Source: Solobacterium sp.
GTDB taxonomy: Bacteria; Bacillota_I; Bacilli_A; Erysipelotrichales; Erysipelotrichaceae
Direction: 5' to 3'
Assembly (NCBI GenBank): GCA_017459725.1
Contig: JAFUCL010000034.1
Location: forward strand, 1 to 64,000
Length of the DNA: 64,000 nt
Shown here: positions 29,901 to 38,146 of the stretch, in pieces
Layout of the letters: every line of letters begins with the position of its first letter
Position numbering within the stretch: the stretch's first letter is position 1
Notes under the pieces: generated by a model
Database searches by the model: none
Seen by the model: the letters and a program-made list of their open reading frames with translations, nothing else
Told to the model about the DNA's origin: nothing
Translations under genes and position numbers: made by a program

Positions 29901-30772
29901 GTGCATACAGTGCAATAGCTGTCACGGATGGAGAACTGGAGGAAACCGTGCAGACCGAGGTATACCTCAATGCGGAGGATGTCACACAGTTCTATGATCT
30001 GCGGATGCGGGAAACCGGTGAAAAACTGCATCTCGATGATGAAGGGGTCATCATCAATGAACGTCTGAGTGAAAACCTGGATCTTGCGGTCGGTGACACG
30101 TTTACCCTGGAAAGCGATAACGGTCTGAAGCGGAGTGTCAGGGTTGCCGGCATTACCGAAATGTACATTCAGCACTATGCATTTATGACCCAGGCATATT
30201 ATCAGAAGGTCTTCGGGTATACGCCGGCTGAGAATACACTGTTTATTACGGTCAACGGTGACTCCCAGGTCAACCGTGCTTTACAGGAAGAACTTGTGGA
30301 TATGCCGGAAACCGAAGGCATTGAGTTCTATGATGCACGTCTCGACAACTTCAATACGATGGTGAAGGGACTGGATATGATCGTGTGGGTGATTATCGTA
30401 TCCTCCATGGCGCTAGCCATTGTTGTCCTGACCAATCTGATCAATGTCAATATCAGTGAGCGGCAGCGTGAGATTGCAACGCTGAAGGTTCTCGGATTCA
30501 GACGCCGGGAAGTACAGAGCTACATATACAAGGAAAACAACATCATGACTCTGATCGGATCCTTTGCGGGTATTCCGATCGGACAATTGCTGCATCATTA
30601 CATCATGGGTCTGGTGGAGATGGACTATGTCATTTTCGGCAGGACCGTCTTCTTCCGCAGCATTGTCATGGCAGTCATACTCACCAATCTGTTCGGTCTG
30701 TTTGTGAATATGCTGATGCGCAGGAAACTGACGGATATTAAGATGGTAGAGTCACTTAAGAGCGTAGAATAG
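26984..30772 (+). CDS. Large FtsX-like ABC permease with extracellular coiled coil
   Basis: 1262-residue permease of the MacB/FtsX superfamily. TM1 is at about 21-43, followed by a small external domain. A long helical coiled-coil insertion spans about 240-730, with two blocks of DG/DA-spaced heptads (about 262-320 and 640-705). A FtsX transmembrane module follows (about 725-860), a second external domain (about 910-1110), and a final FtsX module ending near 1250. Such giant permeases with a coiled-coil spike occur in Bacillota with unknown cargo. Three nt separate it from its ATPase gene. A hairpin after the stop lacks a U tract. Confidence 0.88.
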   Translation: MTKTALLDIRRLIRSTKGRFFSLLSIVALGVAFFVGISATAPIMAYSVGTYNNELNLKDVTIYSSFGFDEEDIEAIRSMEDVKAAEGAMFVDVYGISGMDSQITRVHSYDMNGTINRVRLKSGRMPENKYEALAENGTDLIQGFALGSKVKLERPDGDLEDYLSIDEAEIVGTIDTPVYLNETKENSTLSNQYIRTYLYVLPEAFEPEFFLEVNVVLKDSAEYAHFSDAYFEYEKTITEKIKTLAETQADHRREEVITDAWAQYNDGLKEYEDGKKEFDEKIADAEAEIADGEKELEEGRKELADGIRELQDAQATLDRETADGRKKIQDARDQIQGGFNEVYSGTQAVYEAESHLPEINEGIAQCDEGLAQIDAAITALEAAQEGLAAIDTALADTEAAEERLKQALEILEALPYPDETPLEDIIADAKEISDALEDLGIEAGNIGEMREEIRNRIESMTAEELAEYLKNLRDGNYSETIRRIIEENEESGAYGEALLDLIDSLPYADDTQIESIAGYAEQLMKMAEELGGEINTLGDLKNAVQAAIDNLPEVRETLVQQRDDILKQLKENGMDPEQIPQEIENLKNQRTEIENTKASLLDMIAQIDSGKSTLSVIFAELQRAYDETVNALNELEEKAAEAQKQINDGWAETEDARKKIADGEKELEDAKQELADAKTDGEQELSDAWADLEKAKQDIEELEEGSWTVLDRSKHYASETYRETVNQMKAIAAIFPVFFLLVAALVCLTTMTRLVDEHRGEIGVYRALGFSRLQCAMKYLLYAGAATALGEAIGAVLGILVFPPVIYHTWRMMYVLPEYRMTIPWGTIILTDTAFLGVMLAATWSSCKEDMREVPAQLMRPKPPKLGRSTILEKISFVWNMLPFGWKVTVRNLVRYKKRFFMTVCGVAGCCALLVTGFGIRDSINGMVDIQFDQILQYDGMVRLEDSLSRSAKMKFAQKIDSREDVSSASLICAYSAIAVTDGELEETVQTEVYLNAEDVTQFYDLRMRETGEKLHLDDEGVIINERLSENLDLAVGDTFTLESDNGLKRSVRVAGITEMYIQHYAFMTQAYYQKVFGYTPAENTLFITVNGDSQVNRALQEELVDMPETEGIEFYDARLDNFNTMVKGLDMIVWVIIVSSMALAIVVLTNLINVNISERQREIATLKVLGFRRREVQSYIYKENNIMTLIGSFAGIPIGQLLHHYIMGLVEMDYVIFGRTVFFRSIVMAVILTNLFGLFVNMLMRRKLTDIKMVESLKSVE

Positions 30773-30833
30773 CAACTCTGTCTTTTTTGCAGAGTGAAAG
30801 AATGTCATAATAAAAGAAAGAGGAGGCTCTTAT

Positions 30834-31211
30834 ATGCACGAATTCAAAATCTACCGCTGTGCAAAATGCGGAAAGACAGTAGCAATGCTGAAGAAATCGG
30901 GATGCCCGACCATGTGCTGCGGTGAACCGATGGAGGAACTGGTTCCCAACACTGTAGAAGCAAGTGAGGAAAAGCACATTCCCGCTGTTACCAGGGAAGG
31001 CAACAAGCTTTCGGTTCAGGTCGGTACTGAAGAACATCCGATGCTTCCGGAACATCACATTGCATTCATTGCACTGGAAACGGAAAAGGGATTCAGAATT
31101 GTCTATCTGGAACCGGGAGAAAAGCCTGTGGCTGATTTCCTGAACGAGGAGAAAGTAAATGCTGTATACGCATACTGCAATCTCCACGGTCTCTGGAAGA
31201 CAAAAGCATAA
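30834..31211 (+). CDS. Desulfoferrodoxin / superoxide reductase
   Basis: Reduces superoxide to peroxide without making O2, a defence used by anaerobes. The N-terminal desulforedoxin Fe(Cys)4 site is C9, C12, C28 and C29. The catalytic center II ligands are H48 (EEKHIP), H68 (EHPM), H74 (PEHHI), C115 and H118 (YCNLHGLW). 125 aa, a 2Fe-SOR. K47 before H48 is the usual catalytic lysine. An extra Cys24 lies near the first site. GAGGAGG precedes the ATG, and a strong terminator follows. Confidence 0.93.
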   Translation: MHEFKIYRCAKCGKTVAMLKKSGCPTMCCGEPMEELVPNTVEASEEKHIPAVTREGNKLSVQVGTEEHPMLPEHHIAFIALETEKGFRIVYLEPGEKPVADFLNEEKVNAVYAYCNLHGLWKTKA

Positions 31212-31223
31212 CGGTATAATCTG

Positions 31224-31253
31224 ACAGATCTGCATATGCGGATCTGTTTTTTT
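31224..31253 (+). terminator. Terminator of the superoxide reductase gene
   Basis: ACAGATC-(TGCATATGCG)-GATCTGT followed by a run of T. Confidence 0.88.
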
Positions 31254-31272
31254 CTGCTTTCTTGTTCATTCA

Positions 31273-31301
31273 GCGACAAACGTGATTTCCTGTGATAGAA
31301 T
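31273..31301 (+). promoter_or_regulatory. pnp promoter
   Basis: GCGACA (31273-31278), 17 nt, extended -10 TGATAGAAT ending 31301; leader about 47 nt. Confidence 0.6.
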
Positions 31302-31354
31302 AGACACGTTGAAAATTTAAATAGGACATTTAGTAGAGGTTAGAAGTAGACAAG

Positions 31355-33610
31355 ATGGAAAAGTTTAAAAGAAGTTGGAATTTCCACGGCCGCACACTGA
31401 CAGTCGAAAACGGTGAGCTGGCCAAACAGGCAGGCGGATCTGTACTGATCCGCTACAACGATACTGTGGTACTTTCCGCAGCAACCGCAAATCACGAAGC
31501 AAAAGACACGGATTTCTTTCCGCTGACTGTTGTTTACAACGAAAAGATGTATGCAAAGGGTGAGATCCCGGGCGGCTTCCTCAGAAGAGAAGGCAGACCG
31601 AGTGAACACGCTACACTGACTGCACGTCTGATTGACCGTCCGATCCGTCCGCTGTTTGCGGAAGGTTTCCGGAACGAAGTGCAGATCGTCAATACAGCAC
31701 TTTCCCTGGATCCGGATGCCAGCATTGAAATGGCAGCTATGTTCGGTTCTTCACTGGCACTCTGTGTTTCCGATATTCCGTTCAACGGTCCGATCGCAGG
31801 TGTTGTCGTAGGCAAGGTTGACGGTGAATATGTCATCAACCCGGGTGTAGAGGAACTCGAAAGAGCAACCATCAACCTGACAGTTGCCGGTACAAAGGAT
31901 GCCATCAACATGGTTGAAGCAGGCGCTTCCGAAGTTACTGAAGAAGAAATGCTGGAAGCTCTGGCCATCGGTCATGATGCCATCAAGGAACTCTGCGCAA
32001 TCCAGGAAGAAGTCATCACTGCATGCGCAAAGGAAAAGATGGAAGTTGTTCTCTATGAGATCAACCCGGTCATCCGTGAGTATATTGATGCACACGGACG
32101 CAAGGATATTGAAGAAGCAGTATCTATCAAGGGCAAGCTGGAGAGATACGGACGTATCGATGAACTGATTGCCCAGATGGAAAAGGAAGTTGCTGAAAAC
32201 CTGCCCTGGGAAGATGACAAGGCCAAGGAAAAAGCAATCAAGCAGGCTCATGAATACGGTGTTGAGATCGAAGCAGGTGAAGTACGCCGTCTGATCTCCG
32301 AAGAGAAGATCCGTCCGGATGGAAGAAAGCTCGATGAACTGAGACCTCTGGATAGCCAGGTAGACCTGCTGCCGAGAGCGCACGGTTCCGCTCTGTTCAC
32401 CCGCGGTGAGACACAGGTTCTCTCCATTACAACTCTTGGTTCCCTTGATGACAACCAGCTGATCGATGATCTTTCACCGGTCTCTGAGAAATACTTTATG
32501 CACCAGTACAACTTCCCGCCGTTCTCCGTCGGTGAAGTAGGCCGTATGGGCAATCCGGGCAGACGTGAAATCGGTCACGGTGCTCTCGGTGAGCGTGCTC
32601 TGAAGCAGGTTCTTCCGTCAATTGAAGAATTCCCGTACACGATCCGTACGGTTGCTGAAGTTCTTGAATCCAACGGTTCCAGCTCCCAGGCAAGTATCTG
32701 TGCAGGCACAATGTCTCTGATGGCTGCCGGTGTTCCGATCAAGGCTATGGTTGCCGGTGTGGCAATGGGTCTGATCACTACCGGAAACAGCTATTCCATC
32801 CTGACGGATATTCAGGGTATGGAAGACCACTACGGCGATATGGACTTCAAGGTTGCCGGTACGAGAAAAGGTATCACAGCCCTGCAGATGGATATCAAGG
32901 TTGCCGGTATCACACAGGAAATCCTGCGTGAAGCACTGGCCCAGGCGCATAAGGGAAGAATGGAAATCCTGGACAACATGGAAACGGCCATCAGCGCGCC
33001 GAGAGATCATGTTTCCGAGTATGCTCCGAAGGTTGTCAGCTTCAAGATTCCGGTTGACAAGATCCGTGATGTCATCGGTACAGGCGGAAAGACAATCAAC
33101 CAGATTATCGCTGACTGCGACAATGTTAAGATCAATGTCGAGGATGACGGTTCCGTGGCTATCTATCATACCAAGCAGGATATGATTGACAAGGCACACA
33201 AGATTATTGAGGATCTCACCCGTACTGCTCAGGTAGGTGATGTCTTCGATGCAGTTGTCACCGAAATCCGTGAGAGCTTCGCATTTGTAAACCTGTTCAC
33301 GGGTACCGATGCGCTGCTGCATGTTTCCGAGATTTCCTGGACGAGAACCGAGAACATCAATACAGCGCTTCATATAGGCGATCATATTCAGGTCAAAGTC
33401 ATCAACGTTGATGAAGGCACCGGCAAGGTCAAGGTTTCCGCAAGAGAATGCACACCGAAACCGGAAGGATATGTTGAACCGAAAAAGACACCACGCAATG
33501 CATCCCGCGGTAATTCCAACAAGCGTTTCGGAAACAGAAATGATTCCGGCGAGAAGACGGAAAGCGGCAATGTAGAGAAGAGAGTCTTTAGAAAGAAGGA
33601 AGAGGCGTAA
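31355..33610 (+). CDS. pnp: Polynucleotide phosphorylase
   Basis: 3'-5' phosphorolytic exoribonuclease of mRNA turnover. Two RNase PH domains are present, the second with [19 protein letters not shown] and [10 protein letters not shown]. They are followed by a KH domain ([13 protein letters not shown]) and an S1 domain ([11 protein letters not shown]). 751 aa, ending in a basic, Asn/Arg-rich tail. The ATG at 31355 has only a weak AGAGG site. The terminator hairpin is built across the stop codon. Confidence 0.97.
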   Translation: MEKFKRSWNFHGRTLTVENGELAKQAGGSVLIRYNDTVVLSAATANHEAKDTDFFPLTVVYNEKMYAKGEIPGGFLRREGRPSEHATLTARLIDRPIRPLFAEGFRNEVQIVNTALSLDPDASIEMAAMFGSSLALCVSDIPFNGPIAGVVVGKVDGEYVINPGVEELERATINLTVAGTKDAINMVEAGASEVTEEEMLEALAIGHDAIKELCAIQEEVITACAKEKMEVVLYEINPVIREYIDAHGRKDIEEAVSIKGKLERYGRIDELIAQMEKEVAENLPWEDDKAKEKAIKQAHEYGVEIEAGEVRRLISEEKIRPDGRKLDELRPLDSQVDLLPRAHGSALFTRGETQVLSITTLGSLDDNQLIDDLSPVSEKYFMHQYNFPPFSVGEVGRMGNPGRREIGHGALGERALKQVLPSIEEFPYTIRTVAEVLESNGSSSQASICAGTMSLMAAGVPIKAMVAGVAMGLITTGNSYSILTDIQGMEDHYGDMDFKVAGTRKGITALQMDIKVAGITQEILREALAQAHKGRMEILDNMETAISAPRDHVSEYAPKVVSFKIPVDKIRDVIGTGGKTINQIIADCDNVKINVEDDGSVAIYHTKQDMIDKAHKIIEDLTRTAQVGDVFDAVVTEIRESFAFVNLFTGTDALLHVSEISWTRTENINTALHIGDHIQVKVINVDEGTGKVKVSARECTPKPEGYVEPKKTPRNASRGNSNKRFGNRNDSGEKTESGNVEKRVFRKKEEA

Positions 33611-33622
33611 TGCCTCTTTTTT
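33600..33622 (+). terminator. pnp terminator across the stop codon
   Basis: GAGGC-GTAAT-GCCTC then TTTTTT; the TAA stop forms part of the loop. Confidence 0.88.
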
Positions 33623-33640
33623 CAGCAGGGAACAGATAGT

Positions 33641-34300
33641 ATGAGAATGCGCAAAAAGAAGTGGGCAGATCCGTATCTGGAAGAACATGCGGACTATGCC
33701 CTGCAGGATGCAGAAAAATACAAAGGCAAATGGAAAGAACTGTTCGGCTGTGAGAAGCTTCATGTAGAGATCGGCACCGGCAAAGGCGATTACCTGAACG
33801 AGATGGCACGCATGTATCCGCAGGACGGCTGGGTCGGTATTGAGAAGGAACACAACGTTGCGGCTGTCGCATGCCGTAAAGCACTGGAAGCGGAAGATGC
33901 GGATCTTACGGTGAAACGCATGATCATCGGTGATGCCGAGAATATGCGTGAATGGTTTGCGGATCATGAGATCGATGTGATACATCTGAATTTCTCCGAT
34001 CCCTGGCCGAAAAAATACACCCATAAGAGAAGACTCTCCAGCAGTAAATTCCTGGATATGTACAAGGATCTGCTGGCGGAAGACGGTGTGATCAGAATGA
34101 AAACAGACAATAAGAATCTGTTTGAGGACTCCGTGGTGTATTTCCAGGAGGGGGGATTCTTCATTGCCGAGCTTTCGGTGGATTACCGCAGAAATGATCA
34201 CAGTGAAGATGCCGTGACCGAATATGAACGCAGGTTCATGGAAGAGGGACAGCCGATATACTTTCTGCTTGCCCGCAGGAAGCACACACCTGCAGAATGA
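33641..34300 (+). CDS. trmB: tRNA (guanine46-N7)-methyltransferase TrmB
   Basis: Makes m7G46 in the tRNA variable loop. The SAM motif is HVEIGTGKGDYL, followed by VGIEKEHNVA and the catalytic LNFSDPWPKKYTHKRR signature. 219 aa, normal. It starts MRMRKKKW from ATG 33641 after a weak AGGGAAC; ATG 33647 is an alternative. Confidence 0.96.
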   Translation: MRMRKKKWADPYLEEHADYALQDAEKYKGKWKELFGCEKLHVEIGTGKGDYLNEMARMYPQDGWVGIEKEHNVAAVACRKALEAEDADLTVKRMIIGDAENMREWFADHEIDVIHLNFSDPWPKKYTHKRRLSSSKFLDMYKDLLAEDGVIRMKTDNKNLFEDSVVYFQEGGFFIAELSVDYRRNDHSEDAVTEYERRFMEEGQPIYFLLARRKHTPAE

Positions 34301-34305
34301 AAGTG

Positions 34306-34314
34306 TGATAAAAT
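34306..34314 (+). promoter_or_regulatory. Promoter of the lipoprotein gene at 34332
   Basis: Extended -10 TGATAAAAT; predicted leader about 11 nt. It lies just past the trmB stop. Confidence 0.5.
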
Positions 34315-34331
34315 TGTTTGCGGGAGCACGG

Positions 34332-35141
34332 ATGAAAAAGATTGCTGTATGTATGATGACAATCCTGCTTGCGGGTTGTGCCAGGTATGAAGGTACTCTG
34401 TCTGCGCGGCTGAATGAGAAGCTGGCTGCTGTGCAGGAACTCGAAGCACAAAGACCGGCGTACAATCATGCGTATTACAAATACTATGTTGAGCCGTCGG
34501 TAGGCAGAATCAGTACTGATATTACCAGTAATGTGTTTTCATATAACGGCACGCAGTTTGTCATGAACCTCAATGTGCCCGGTATCATATCCGATGCATA
34601 CTACAAGGATGCGCCGGTTGTGCAGTCAGGTCTGAAGCTGACCGAAGAAGCAGCCTCTGCAGAGGGAACCTTCCGGGATGCGGAAGGACGCGAACATCCG
34701 TTCCATACGGTGCTCTACAACGTTGATCCTTACATCATTGTTCTGATGAGTACGGACCGTCTGGAATTCTATTCCGTATGCACACCGGGTGAAGCACCCG
34801 ATATTGCCGCGGAGATGCTCAGGACAGCCCGAAACGTGACGATCAATGAAGAAGAAGTAAGAACCGCGTTCTCGAACCAGCAGGTGATTGAATACCGCAA
34901 AAAGAAACTTGAACTGTTCCAGTATATTGCGCCGGAAAACGGTGTCATTGATGAACTGTTTGTGGACTACAATACCTCACTGGGTCAGACCTATGAGTGG
35001 AACAGCATTTCCGGTGATGAAATCAATGTGCCGGCGCAGGAGGAAACAGCCGCACCGGAGACACCCGAAGAAACAGCGGAACCGGAAGCACCTGAAGAGA
35101 CAGGGGAACCGGCGGAAGACAAGACTTCGGAAGACAGCTAA
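34332..35141 (+). CDS. Lipoprotein of unknown function
   Basis: 269 aa. Signal peptide with lipobox LLAGC (lipid-modified Cys16), so anchored on the outer face of the membrane. The mature part is a mixed alpha/beta domain (about 25-225) I do not recognise. It is followed by an acidic, Pro/Glu/Ala-rich low-complexity tail with repeated PEETAEPE-like units. ATG 34332 has GGGAG upstream and its own extended -10 promoter; the longer frame inside trmB is rejected. Confidence 0.82.
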   Translation: MKKIAVCMMTILLAGCARYEGTLSARLNEKLAAVQELEAQRPAYNHAYYKYYVEPSVGRISTDITSNVFSYNGTQFVMNLNVPGIISDAYYKDAPVVQSGLKLTEEAASAEGTFRDAEGREHPFHTVLYNVDPYIIVLMSTDRLEFYSVCTPGEAPDIAAEMLRTARNVTINEEEVRTAFSNQQVIEYRKKKLELFQYIAPENGVIDELFVDYNTSLGQTYEWNSISGDEINVPAQEETAAPETPEETAEPEAPEETGEPAEDKTSEDS

Positions 35142-35146
35142 ATTAC

Positions 35147-35175
35147 TTAACAAGACAGTTGTTTTGGCATAAAAT
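35147..35175 (+). promoter_or_regulatory. Promoter of the 35204 gene (and possibly murC)
   Basis: TTAACA (35147-35152), 17 nt, TAAAAT (35170-35175). Confidence 0.75.
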
Positions 35176-35203
35176 ATTGTGTAAAGCAGAAAGGATGATT
35201 TGC

Positions 35204-36139
35204 ATGCTGAATAAATTAAAGAATCTCTTATTTGATGAAGAAGAGGTTATTGATGAAGACGATCTCGAAGAAGAAATTCCTGTTCAGAAGAAGGAAGCCA
35301 GACCGGCAGCGCCCGTAAAGCCTGCAGCTGAAGAAAAACGTGCTTCCATGAGCAGAATTGATGTTACACAGTCGTTTGAGACTCCTGTATCTGCACGTAC
35401 GGAAGCAGCACAGACAGACTCCCGTCAGGAATCCGTCTTCAAGCAGCCGACTGTACAGCGTGCAGATCCGAAACCTCTGCCGCAGGAGCCTGTTGTTCAG
35501 GAAAGCAGAAAGACAATCGGTCTTACCGTTGATGAACTCTCCGGCACAAAACCTGCTAAACCGGCTGTAAAACCGGCCGCACCGACAGCTCCCAAGGCAC
35601 CTGCAGCTTCCGCTAAGAGCAGAAAGCAGGCACAGGTATATGACTTCTCACCGGTCATCAGCCCGATCTTTGGTGTAGATGAAAAGGATGTCGATGCTGT
35701 TCAGACAAGCGGCAAAACAGGCCGTCCGGCAACTTCCAAGACAGAGAATGTCTCCAGTGTTATTTCACCGATGTACGGTATGGATATTGATGCACAGCCC
35801 AGCAATATTCAGACCACAGTAGAAAAGTCCAACAAGATGGAAGAGCTCGCAGCAAGTCCTGCTACAAAAGAAGCAGAAGACGAGATTCCTGAGTTCTCTC
35901 TGGATGATATCCTGAAGATCCGTGATGAATCATTCAAGGAAAACACTGTGAAAGCAGCAGCTCCGGCAGAACAGCCGAGTCTGTTTGCGGAAGAAGACAC
36001 CGGCAATGATGTCAACGATCTGCTCGATACACTGGACAGTCTTGATATTCCGGTCAGTGAACCGGCACCTGAAGAGATTGATCAGACAACAGTCTTCAGC
36101 AATGATGATATTTCCTTCCCGTCCCTGAAGGATGAGTAA
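35204..36139 (+). CDS. Disordered protein with repeated ISPxxG motifs, coupled to murC
   Basis: 311 aa, no signal peptide or membrane segment. It has a short N-terminal helix (MLNKLKNLLF), an acidic stretch, then a long Pro/Ala/Lys-rich disordered region. Two near-identical linear motifs, VISPIFGVD (151-159) and VISPMYGMD (186-194), stand about 35 residues apart. A C-terminal acidic part has two short amphipathic segments (FSLDDILKI, VNDLLDTLDSLDI). ATG 35204 follows AGAAAGG. It overlaps murC by 8 nt, hinting at a cell-wall or division role. I do not recognise the family; the motifs look like docking peptides for a partner. Confidence 0.8.
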   Translation: MLNKLKNLLFDEEEVIDEDDLEEEIPVQKKEARPAAPVKPAAEEKRASMSRIDVTQSFETPVSARTEAAQTDSRQESVFKQPTVQRADPKPLPQEPVVQESRKTIGLTVDELSGTKPAKPAVKPAAPTAPKAPAASAKSRKQAQVYDFSPVISPIFGVDEKDVDAVQTSGKTGRPATSKTENVSSVISPMYGMDIDAQPSNIQTTVEKSNKMEELAASPATKEAEDEIPEFSLDDILKIRDESFKENTVKAAAPAEQPSLFAEEDTGNDVNDLLDTLDSLDIPVSEPAPEEIDQTTVFSNDDISFPSLKDE

Positions 36140-37460
36140 CCTGAATATGCATGAATATTACTTTATAGGCATCAAGGGAACCGGTATGGCAGCACTTGCC
36201 TGCATGCTCAGCGACCTGGGCTATGCGGTAAGCGGCAGTGATCAGGAAAAGCACTTCTTCACCGAAGAGGGGCTTGTTGAGCGCGGCATACCCATCTACC
36301 CCTTTGATCCGGGCAATATTCATGATCATATGAACGTTATTATCGGGAATGCCTTCCTGGAAGACTTCCCGGAAGTAATCGCAGCAAGAAATAACCATAC
36401 ATGTGAATGCGCCCGGTACCATGAATTTGTCGGGCGTTTTCTTACCTCATACAGCACTATTGCAATAGCAGGCAGTCATGGCAAAACAACGACGACGGGA
36501 CTGATGGCTGCAATGATGAACCGCATGGGCAATACAGGCTGGCTGATTGGTGACGGCAGCGGTCACATTGATAAGGACACTAAGTATTTCTGTCTGGAAG
36601 CTGATGAATTCCGCAGACATTTCTGTGCATACCATCCGGATTATGCAGTTGTTACCAACGTAGATATCGACCACGTGGACTATTTCAAGGATGAGGCTGA
36701 CTACCGTTCGGCATATGAGGAATTCTCACGTAACGTAAAGAAAGCAATGTTCCTGTATGGCGAAGACGCACAGGCAAGAATGCTTGATCTGAATCCGGAT
36801 ATCGATCATTACTGGTACGGTATCGAGGATACGGATGATCTGCAGGCAGTCAATATCTCTGAGCGCAGTGACGGTATGTCATTCGATGCTGTCTTCAAGG
36901 GAAAGAATATCGGTCATTTCGAGCTTCCGTTTGTAGGAAGGCATATGCTGCTGAATTCACTGGCGGTCATCGGCATCGGTATTCTGGAAGGCATGACTGC
37001 AGATGATATTGAAGCAGGTCTTGCTTCATTCAGCGGTGTCAAACGGAGATTTGTCATTGAGCAGATCGATGACAACATCTATATCGATGACTATGCACAT
37101 CATCCTACGGAAGTAGGTGTCACAATTGACACTGCGCGAAAGAGATATCCTGACCGAAAGCTGGTCGCTATCTTCAAACCGCACCGTGCTTCCAGGGTTC
37201 TGTATTTTGCGGATGACTTCGCTGCCCAGCTCAAAAAGGCGGATGCCGTGTATCTCTGTGAGTTTACATCCATCGATGACAAGCAGGACGGTACTGATAT
37301 TGATATTACATATCTGCAGAAGCGTATTCCGGGATCGGCAGTGCTTCCTGAAACGGAAGAGGGTGCTGCAATCCTTGCCAAAGAGAAGCCGGCTGTATTC
37401 CTGTTCATGAGCAGCAAGGATATCTACTGGCTTGCGGAAATGCTCAAGAAAACCGTCTGA
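36132..37460 (+). CDS. murC: UDP-N-acetylmuramate--L-alanine ligase MurC
   Basis: First Mur ligase of peptidoglycan synthesis. The N-terminal Rossmann glycine motif is FIGIKGTGMAALA. ATP loop AGSHGKTTTT, then the central domain with NVDIDHVDYF and the C-terminal YIDDYAHHPTEV motif. 442 aa, normal. The start overlaps the previous gene by 8 nt, with GAAGGATGAG spanning the junction. A strong terminator follows. Confidence 0.96.
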   Translation: MSNLNMHEYYFIGIKGTGMAALACMLSDLGYAVSGSDQEKHFFTEEGLVERGIPIYPFDPGNIHDHMNVIIGNAFLEDFPEVIAARNNHTCECARYHEFVGRFLTSYSTIAIAGSHGKTTTTGLMAAMMNRMGNTGWLIGDGSGHIDKDTKYFCLEADEFRRHFCAYHPDYAVVTNVDIDHVDYFKDEADYRSAYEEFSRNVKKAMFLYGEDAQARMLDLNPDIDHYWYGIEDTDDLQAVNISERSDGMSFDAVFKGKNIGHFELPFVGRHMLLNSLAVIGIGILEGMTADDIEAGLASFSGVKRRFVIEQIDDNIYIDDYAHHPTEVGVTIDTARKRYPDRKLVAIFKPHRASRVLYFADDFAAQLKKADAVYLCEFTSIDDKQDGTDIDITYLQKRIPGSAVLPETEEGAAILAKEKPAVFLFMSSKDIYWLAEMLKKTV

Positions 37461-37478
37461 TAAGTCTGATATTATATG

Positions 37479-37506
37479 AATGCCGGTAAGCACCGGCATT
37501 TTTTCA
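37479..37506 (+). terminator. murC terminator
   Basis: AATGCCGGT-AAGC-ACCGGCATT followed by TTTT. Confidence 0.93.
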
Positions 37507-37563
37507 TTTATCAATACCAGCGGTTTACTGTACATCTTTCAGGCAGTATTTAAAGCGATTTCA

Positions 37564-37602
37564 TGAAGTTTAAGTGAAGTTTAAGAAGGTACACAGTTAA
37601 GC
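37564..37602 (+). promoter_or_regulatory. Tandem 11-bp direct repeats upstream of the DUF948 gene
   Basis: TGAAGTTTAAG occurs twice head to tail (37564-37574, 37575-37585), with a partial third copy AGTTAAG at 37596-37602, ending 14 bp before the -35. The 11-bp phasing suits an OmpR/PhoB-type activator; which regulator is unknown. Confidence 0.45.
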
Positions 37603-37615
37603 GCTAACATATTTA

Positions 37616-37644
37616 TTGAAAATTGTTTCATTCATCTTTATAAT
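37616..37644 (+). promoter_or_regulatory. Promoter of the DUF948-LEA-like operon
   Basis: TTGAAA (37616-37621), 17 nt, TATAAT (37639-37644). Confidence 0.85.
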
Positions 37645-37666
37645 TTAGGTGACGAGGTGATTGTAT

Positions 37667-38146
37667 ATGCTTGATAAACTGTTTTTGAGTCTGAGCAGTG
37701 TTGCGTCCGGTCTGCTGCCAATCGTAGGTGCAGTTGCATTGGTATTTCTTTGTATTCTGCTGAAGAAGGCATGGGCTCTGATTGATGAACTGACCAAAAC
37801 CGTCAGCGGTCTCGATCCGACACTGAAGAAGGTCGATGAGAGTATCGAAAAACTGCAGTCTCCGCTGGATACAGTGGTCAATCTGTCCAAGACGATTGAT
37901 GATGTTTCTGCCAATACAAAGAGCGGCATCAGTAAAGCTTCCAATTCTGCCGGTGAAGGCATCGGCAAGGTACGTACAGCTGTGACGGATACGCTGCAGA
38001 ACATTCAGAATGCAATTAAATCCAAGAAGGATCAGATTACGGGTGAACAGCATACGGAAACGGCTGTTCCGGTTGATACCGTTAAAATTACCGAAGTGGT
38101 GGACGCTGCTGAGGCAGCTCCGGAAGAGGAGAAGGCAAATGACTGA
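37667..38146 (+). CDS. DUF948-like membrane protein (YtxG-like)
   Basis: 159 aa. An N-terminal transmembrane segment (about 14-35) is followed by an amphipathic helical region (LIDELTKTVSGLDPTLKKVDES) characteristic of DUF948, and a Glu/Ala-rich tail. ATG 37667 sits 7 nt after GAGGTGA; the TTG 6 nt earlier is too close. Position between murC and ccpA matches B. subtilis ytxG in the ytxGHJ operon, a SigB/SigH-linked stress operon there. Overlaps the next gene by 8 nt. Role unknown. Confidence 0.78.
   Translation: MLDKLFLSLSSVASGLLPIVGAVALVFLCILLKKAWALIDELTKTVSGLDPTLKKVDESIEKLQSPLDTVVNLSKTIDDVSANTKSGISKASNSAGEGIGKVRTAVTDTLQNIQNAIKSKKDQITGEQHTETAVPVDTVKITEVVDAAEAAPEEEKAND

Noticed and set aside
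32618-34465. 615-codon open frame antisense to pnp and trmB
   Set aside because: It spans two well-defined genes and an intergenic terminator, with no start signal and no recognisable domain.
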